DNA of 64,000 nt from Alligator mississippiensis (Eukaryota; Chordata; Crocodylia; Alligatoridae), in NCBI RefSeq assembly GCF_030867095.1, contig NC_081826.1:251514251-251578250 (forward strand). Reading direction: 5' to 3'. This document shows positions 58,615 through 64,000 of the stretch, in pieces. The notes beneath the pieces were generated by a model. That model made no database searches. It was given only the letters and a program-made list of their open reading frames with translations, and was not told where the DNA came from. The position numbers and the translations under genes were made by a program. Each line of letters opens with the position of its first letter. Within the stretch, counting starts at the first letter, position 1.

Positions 58615-58890
58615 TAGACATGATCCTGGAGGTGGGGAAACACTTTAATTAGCGTGGCTCCAAGAACCATGCTAATTGAAGCACCTGAAGCAACATACGT
58701 ATCAGCATCCTCATGCTGAAAAATGGCAGTGGGGGCACTTTTAACTAAAGATCATTGAACAAGTTTAGTTAAAGCACCCTTACTACCATTTTTCAGCAAG
58801 GGGATGCTGATACATGTGATGCTGGAGTTTGTTGGAGTTTGCTGGAGCGTGGTAACTACCACATGGTAAAACTTGTAGGCATCTAGATCC
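58615..58890. mobile_element. Palindromic MITE, CTGAAAAATGG subfamily
   Basis: Begins GGGCGTATATAGACATGATC and is colinear with the reverse complement of 30026-30340: TTTAATTAGCGTGGCTCC, TATCAGCATCCTCATGCTG, AAAAATGGCAGTGGGGGC, ACCATTTTTCAGC, GATGCTGATACATGTGATGC, GCTGGAGCGTGGTAA. The right terminal repeat is missing or decayed. Confidence 0.75.
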
Positions 58891-60254
58891 TTTGGCTTGA
58901 GCCCTTAGTCTCTGATCCCACAGTGTGTCCTGTTGAAGCAGGCAGCGATGGGATTGAGGTCCAAGATAGATGCTAGGGCGACAAGCTGTGCTGAAAAATC
59001 ACAAAGATTGAAGCACTTCCTTTTTTTCTCAACCTGCCGCAGATTTTTTGGTCTGGCAGCTTCACAAAATGGATGCTTCCCAGGAGACTGTCAGTATTTC
59101 CTGGGTTTAGCTAAATTGGAAGAAGTGCAGAGAACAGCTTTTCACATAATATTTCCTTGCTTCTGCTTTGGGCCAAAGTTAGAAAGTAAGGCTGTGAGTG
59201 AAAGTAAAAATAATCAAAATGAAAAATCAAGCCTTGTGGAAAATGCAGTCATGCAAACTTATAGTCAGTGTGAATTTTAATTTAAATACTTTGTTATCCC
59301 TAGGTCTCTGCATATGAGACTCTCTCTGTCTCATACATAGACCTAAGTTTGGTACTAATTTAAACTTGGTGCAGCTGCACAGGGATAATCAGTAAAGACA
59401 AAATTAGGGGTTGGAAGTAATTAAGGGCAAGTTCACGCATTTGGATTAGAACCTCTTGTGGTTTACCCATTACTTAAGACAGGGCACAGACTGCACTTAG
59501 TTGCACCTGTACCTTCCCATGGGACTGCAGAAATGTAACTAAGAGCAGTATCTGGTGAACATTCAGTACTGGGTGAATCTCCAGAGGTCTGGAATTTGGG
59601 TCTTGATACTTTGTAGAATTTTCTGAGCTTCTTGAATTAGCCCCACTGCGGTGGGAATCTCACCAAGATAGTCTCTCTTGCATCATTTCTGATGTGTTCT
59701 GTCCTACGTGACTAAAGCATCACCTAATCAATTCTACCTTCTCTGGCACAGGTGCATCCCCCACTGAAATGGCATATAAAGGAGGATAAAATTGGTCCCA
59801 AAGAAATCATTCTACTTCTTTGTGTGTCTTGACTTCTGCCTCCAGTCCTTGCCTAGATGTAGAAAAATGGAAGAAAAAACTCAGGCAATACATAGTAGCA
59901 CTGAATGCACACCCAAGTAACAGTTTTAGATAGGGTTGCTCTTGGGAGAAGTTTTAATATAAGAACCATCTTTTATCTATACCATATCCACTCCTATATA
60001 AGGTATAATGCATTTTCCTCACCTGTAGATACATGTTCTAGGTAAACTCATACCATATATTTATGAAAATTAGTGAGTGGTAGATGTATTGATGCAGGAT
60101 ACTGATTACCATTAAATACTTATCATCAGTACTACACTATAATATGAGAAGCTATAATTTCCTATTCTAAATACAGGGAACTGTTTCAGTACATGAGAAT
60201 GACAAGTACTGACTTTTATTATGTCCATTTTATATAACTGCTCTTTAATAGACT
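58891..60254. other. Intergenic, nothing recognised
   Basis: A 115-codon open frame at 58933-59280 shows no domain or splice context. No bounded repeat. Confidence 0.4.
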
Positions 60255-60420
60255 GGCCCAGAAGTCAGGACCTCCAGGCTTTTAATTCTGTCTCTGATAC
60301 TGACTTATCTTGGGTAAATCTCTTTTTTAACCTTTCAATACCTGTTTTCCAGCTATAAAATGGGGATAATAAATTCCTTATCTTTCTTTTGTTATTTAAT
60401 GCAATAATTATATAGGTCTT
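60255..60420 (-). repeat. MIR SINE
   Basis: On the plus strand the inverted MIR pattern is clear: AGTCAGGACCTCCAGGC, TGATACTGACTTATCTTGGG (MIR reverse: CTGTGTGACCTTGGG), AACCTTTCAATACCTGTTTTCC, AGCTATAAAATGGGGATAAT. Confidence 0.8.
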
Positions 60421-61779
60421 CTGAAAATATAAACAAAACTCAGTATTATATGGTAGGAAATATCTGGGAGAAATAGTAATGTCTGAAAAAACTGTAAATT
60501 TTGCGTAGTTGAGTATTACATTCACATTTGTATGTATGTGCAGTCAAAAAGAGTTGGTCAAAGTCACTTGGGTTTAGGAATTGGTATTAATTTTCCCTTT
60601 GCACCACAGTAAATCTCAGTGAGGCTAAACGCTCATTTTGCTTTAATCATGCATAATACTCTTCATATAAGTAAGTGAAACCAAATTTGGCCCTGGGCCA
60701 ATAAACTACAGTCTCTCTTAGCTTACAAAAGGGGAGAAAATTATAAGTAGTTTAAAGTAGAGGTAGAGCTGTGATTCTTGTGACATTTGGACACCTTGAA
60801 AGGCTCTATCCACCACCCTATAGTTAGGTATTTTGTGACTGAACCACTCTTTTTTAACATTAGATCATGGCCATTACCTTTGATTGTATGGCAAAGTGCT
60901 GAGACTAGGGAAGTTCAAGGAGGCAGGCAAAGACGTTTTATTCCATGACAAGTTGTTTTTATCACAAGCAAGTAACATGAAGTCCTTGAACCAAAGATGT
61001 CAGGCTAAAGGGGCCAACTTAAAACTTAACTTTATTTTTTTTAATTAACATGTCTAGAGTTTCCTGGATTCCTGCAAGACTTTTCTGTCTTAGGTGAGCA
61101 TGAGCCTGCATTATTGGACATATCCCAGTGGTTTTGGATCTAACTTTCCTCACTTTGAATCATGTTCAAATTTCTTTTCTTTGAAGTGGCATTGGTACAA
61201 AGGTAGGCAACACTTATTATAGATGTTTCATTTGCTTATCATATAAAGGCTTATGGTAGAACTGTTTTTGCATTTATACCTGTTTGTGCTATGTATGGAC
61301 CATTTTCATTCTAGCTCTTCACATAAAATCAAATCTAAGAAAAAACCCAGGATTACAAATCAACGCTTTTAACAAAAATCAGGCGACAAAAAGAAGATGC
61401 TAACTAAAGCACATGTGATTTATTGAGTGGAAGAAGGGCCTGGGATCAAGAGTAATAACCTTGGCAGTTGAAAGAAAGAAAACAGTTCCATGAAACTGCT
61501 GAATAAACTGAAGAAAAGGATCCAAAAAAACTAGGGAGAAAGAAGTGTGAGGCCTTAAAAGTGAGTGATAGGGACTTTGCAGAGGAGGAGATGCACTCAG
61601 TGCTCTGAACATGATGTAAAAACTTTAATAGAAAGATTAGATGAAAGAAATATATTCTAGGCTGAAGAGTGTTTCTGAGGCTGATCAAGTGTCCTAACAG
61701 TATCTCTGACATACGAGACCAGTGTCTCGCACCCTGACTTAGTAGAACTACAGTGTTGGGGAGGTATCATTTACTTAGG
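60421..61779. other. Intergenic, AT-rich, nothing recognised
   Basis: No exon or bounded repeat seen. Confidence 0.4.
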
Positions 61780-62400
61780 CTAGGGACAGACATTTAAAAA
61801 GCCTGAGCCTGAATTGATTCAAGCTTTGCAAGTTAGTCTAACCTGGCTAGGCTGAATTGGTTTGTAACTCAGACAGACATCCCAGAAATGCTGGGACATG
61901 CCTGCAGTGGCTCAGGCTAGAAGCCAGGGGGCACTAGAGCAGCCCTCCCTTCCCTTCTACAGTACTGAGCTGAGGTGGGGTGTGGCCAGGCCCTGCAAGA
62001 TGCTCTGATTAGCCCAGCAAGGAACTGATAACACAGTGTTTATCACCCCATTAAAAAAAACCAGAGAGACATTACCAGCTACCTGTTGATTCTGCCTGTT
62101 GACTCAGCATGGACCGTAGCCACCATGCAGTTTTCTAGTTAATACACAGACACCTCTCATCAAGGCAGAGAAGAGGCGGGAATTCTTGCTTAGCAGGGAG
62201 TGGCGAGGGGGAGGAGGGAAGTAGCTTGCAGTCTCTGCAGCCAGGGAGCAGAGGGGAGGGGACCAACCCTGCTGTGAAGCAGAGAGCCCTGCCCTGCCCA
62301 GCCCAGCCCAGAGAGCATGCCAGGGTGCTAGGGGAGTCTGGTTTATCTTAAACCAGCAAGGGGTCTGGGACAGACATTGCATAAACACAGCTCTGGGCTT
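61780..62400. repeat. Repeat-derived block with GGGACAGACATT direct repeats
   Basis: GGGACAGACATTTAAAA at about 61785 and GGGACAGACATTGCATAA at about 62369 are direct repeats bracketing about 580 bp. The block includes CAGACAGACATCCCAGAAATG (about 61871) and a perfect hairpin CTGGTTTA-TCT-TAAACCAG at 62339-62357. It looks like one or two palindromic DNA elements, but the ends are unresolved. Confidence 0.4.
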
Positions 62401-62407
62401 GCCTGTC

Positions 62408-62570
62408 AGGGCTGCACTGCAGCGGCAGCAGCTGTGGCCCCTCTGCTTGCCATGCTGGGCAGTGTTTGCTGCTGCTGCCCACCTGGAGCTCGTGTGCTGG
62501 GCAGCAGCAGCAAACATTGCCCAGAATGGCAAGCGGGGGGCCTGCAGCTGCTGCCGCTGTGCACAGCCCC
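62408..62570. repeat. Long GCA-rich inverted repeat (73-bp arms)
   Basis: Arm 62408-62481 and arm 62498-62570 are reverse complements with about seven mismatches over the inner 61 bases, separated by a 16-base spacer. The arms hold GGGCAGCAGCAGCAAACA and the paired CATGGCAAGC/GCTTGCCATG blocks. GC content is high. The inverted repeat lies beside a hAT family A fragment and has no counterpart in the full copy at 57532. Confidence 0.85.
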
Positions 62571-62859
62571 GATGGGTGAGCCCGGAGCCATGTGGGGCCC
62601 AGGTTGGCAGTAGAGCCGCGTTACAAGATGGTGTTGAGCACGGGGGGTGGGGAAAGCAGCCTCTCCCCCGCCCTGTGGCTGGCACTCCATGCTGCAGCTG
62701 CTTGCAGTCCCATGGGTCTGCCTGTGCCTGCTCAGGACAGCCCCGTGCGGGCTGCGAGCGGCTGCAGCAGGGAGCAATGGCCATGGGGTGGGTGAAGGGC
62801 CACTTTTCCCCCTGATCCACATCAGCTCGTCCCCAACTGTTTCCCCCCTCCTCCTTACC

Positions 62860-63093
62860 TGATGTTCTGGCACCGGGGCAGCCACATGGTCCCAGGCCAG
62901 AAGCCCCTGCTGGGGCTGGGGGCCAGGGCTGGGCGGGCTCTGCTGTTGAAGGAGCCCTCCAGGGCTTGCCCTGGGTCCTACTGCCTTTGGTTCCTGTCAT
63001 CTTTGACAGGAAGCAAGGACAGATGCGTTTTAATTTTCAAAATTTTTTTAGGGGCCCTGCAGGCCGGATAGAATGGCCTCACAGGCACCCCTG
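62860..63093 (-). mobile_element. hAT family A copy, left end of the element visible
   Basis: The reverse complement reads CAGGGGTGCCTGTGAGGCC, CCCCTAAAAAAATTTTG, CTTCCTGTCAAAGATGACAG and GGCAGTAGGACCCAGGG, parallel to 57532-57700, then ACCATGTGGCTGCCCCGG. The far end of the element was not found, so its true length is unknown; the GC-rich sequence to the left may be its interior. Confidence 0.75.
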
Positions 63094-64000
63094 CTCTAAT
63101 TCCTATCATGGATTTTCTAATGTTCATATAAGAGGATTCTGGCTAAGTGTTGGATCTGTTGCTACTGCTCCAGTGTATCCAATATCTTGTTCCTGACTCC
63201 TAAGTTTTTTATCCTTTTTATTATTGAATAGCTAATTTGATGAGGAGACATGGTAGAGATTCAAGTGCCATCTGATAATAAAATAAGCACTTTGACTGAG
63301 AGGCATAGGAGTCCATCGATCATATCCTGGCTGGTTTTCCATGAAGGAGGATTTTCCGGTGTTCATACTTATTTCCTCTATTTATTTATGTGACTTTATT
63401 TCACATTTTTATCTCAGAAAGGGAAGTAAATCTGTGTGAAAAATGTAGATAAAATAGAGGATTCTGTGTTGAAATAAATAATAAAGCAATTCCTACTTCC
63501 TTACCAGGTACTTTTGTCAGATTTAAGTAATTTAGTTATGACTTGGTTCTAGGGCTCTTTTTGGTTTTCTTGTCAGCAGTTAATTTTTCTACATTGCCTC
63601 ATTCACTGACTTATGCCAGTATATAGGAAATGCCCAATTAATTGTTAATGTAAATATGGTATTTTTTGGTGGACTTCTTTTCTGAATATCTGGATTGTGG
63701 CATTCAGTTTGTTAGTATTTCAAAGTCAAATGGAATTCATTTCTGTTTCCTGGTGTGGTTCTCTGACACAGGCTCTCCAGATAGTGGGTATTGCAGACTA
63801 TGAGCAATACCCACTGAAGCAGGCACCTCAGTTTTGCACACAAAGTTTGTATTTTCAGCTTGACCTTATCCAGGTTTTCACTTATTTTCTATGATCAAAA
63901 CTCTGTTTGCATATATTTCCGGTTCCTATGTTTTTGTGTCTTGAGAATCCGTCTCAAATCCACATAATGCTAAGGGGAGGAGAATGAAAGGAGTTGACAC
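63094..64000. other. Intergenic, AT-rich, nothing recognised
   Basis: No exon, RNA gene or bounded repeat seen up to the window edge. Confidence 0.4.

Noticed and set aside
58933-59280. 115-codon plus-strand frame
   Set aside because: No domain and no plausible splice or promoter context; a frame of this length is not rare in 64 kb.
62104-63000. 298-codon minus-strand open frame
   Set aside because: Low-complexity, Ala/Pro/Cys-rich, overlaps a hAT fragment and a long inverted repeat, and has no domain or splice context. Kept only as a note under the hAT finding.
62003-63101. CTCTGATT at 62003-62010 as the left duplication of the hAT copy ending at 63093 (CTCTAATT follows)
   Set aside because: The 7 of 8 match is suggestive, but the sequence just inside 62011 does not resemble a hAT end, so it is probably chance.
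1-64000. CRISPR arrays, operons, ribosome binding sites, tRNA or rRNA genes
   Set aside because: The DNA is vertebrate nuclear sequence. The only tRNA-like signals are degraded SINE heads, and no regularly spaced direct repeats of CRISPR type were seen.

Overview
The window reads as vertebrate nuclear DNA, most likely from a sauropsid and probably a crocodilian. It carries a fairly young CR1 LINE, older CR1 and MIR debris, tRNA-like SINE pieces, hAT copies and short palindromic MITEs. There are no operons, bacterial promoters or CRISPR arrays. The crocodilian assignment is an inference from the repeat mix; a turtle source is not excluded.

Only one host gene is recognisable. It is CARTPT (cocaine- and amphetamine-regulated transcript prepropeptide), on the plus strand at 9500-10157, in three short GC-rich exons inside a CpG island. 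It has a TATA box, GC boxes and a strong start context, and its 3'UTR runs to polyadenylation signals near 11.3 kb. The predicted protein has 115 residues: a signal peptide, the conserved helical pro-region, two dibasic cleavage sites and the six-cysteine C-terminal knot. About 550 bp upstream of the TATA box a perfect CA tract turns at one point into a TG tract, giving a large palindrome of alternating purines and pyrimidines.

Upstream of the gene (1-8.5 kb) there is intergenic DNA with a deleted hAT copy, MIR-like SINEs, a possible solo LTR on the minus strand and a hairpin-rich MITE. Downstream (11.3-64 kb) I find no host exon. This gene-poor stretch holds an old CR1 apparently interrupted by two MITEs (12.7-14.7 kb), a cluster of SINE and pyrimidine/purine-rich repeats (15.8-18.2 kb), several palindromic MITEs with 3-bp target-site duplications, hAT elements with 8-bp or near-8-bp duplications (28.7, 45.8 and 57.5 kb), a 3-kb CR1 with endonuclease and reverse transcriptase (32.8-35.8 kb), a second, older LINE of another type (40.7-42.4 kb), a possible solo LTR (36.9-37.7 kb), a degenerate 55-bp tandem array (47.0-47.4 kb) and a long GCA-rich hairpin (62.4-62.6 kb).

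I see no new protein-coding system. The best second-look items are the Z-DNA-prone palindrome at the CARTPT promoter, the MITE families, the 55-bp array beside a TATA-like motif, and the 73-bp-arm hairpin near 62.5 kb.
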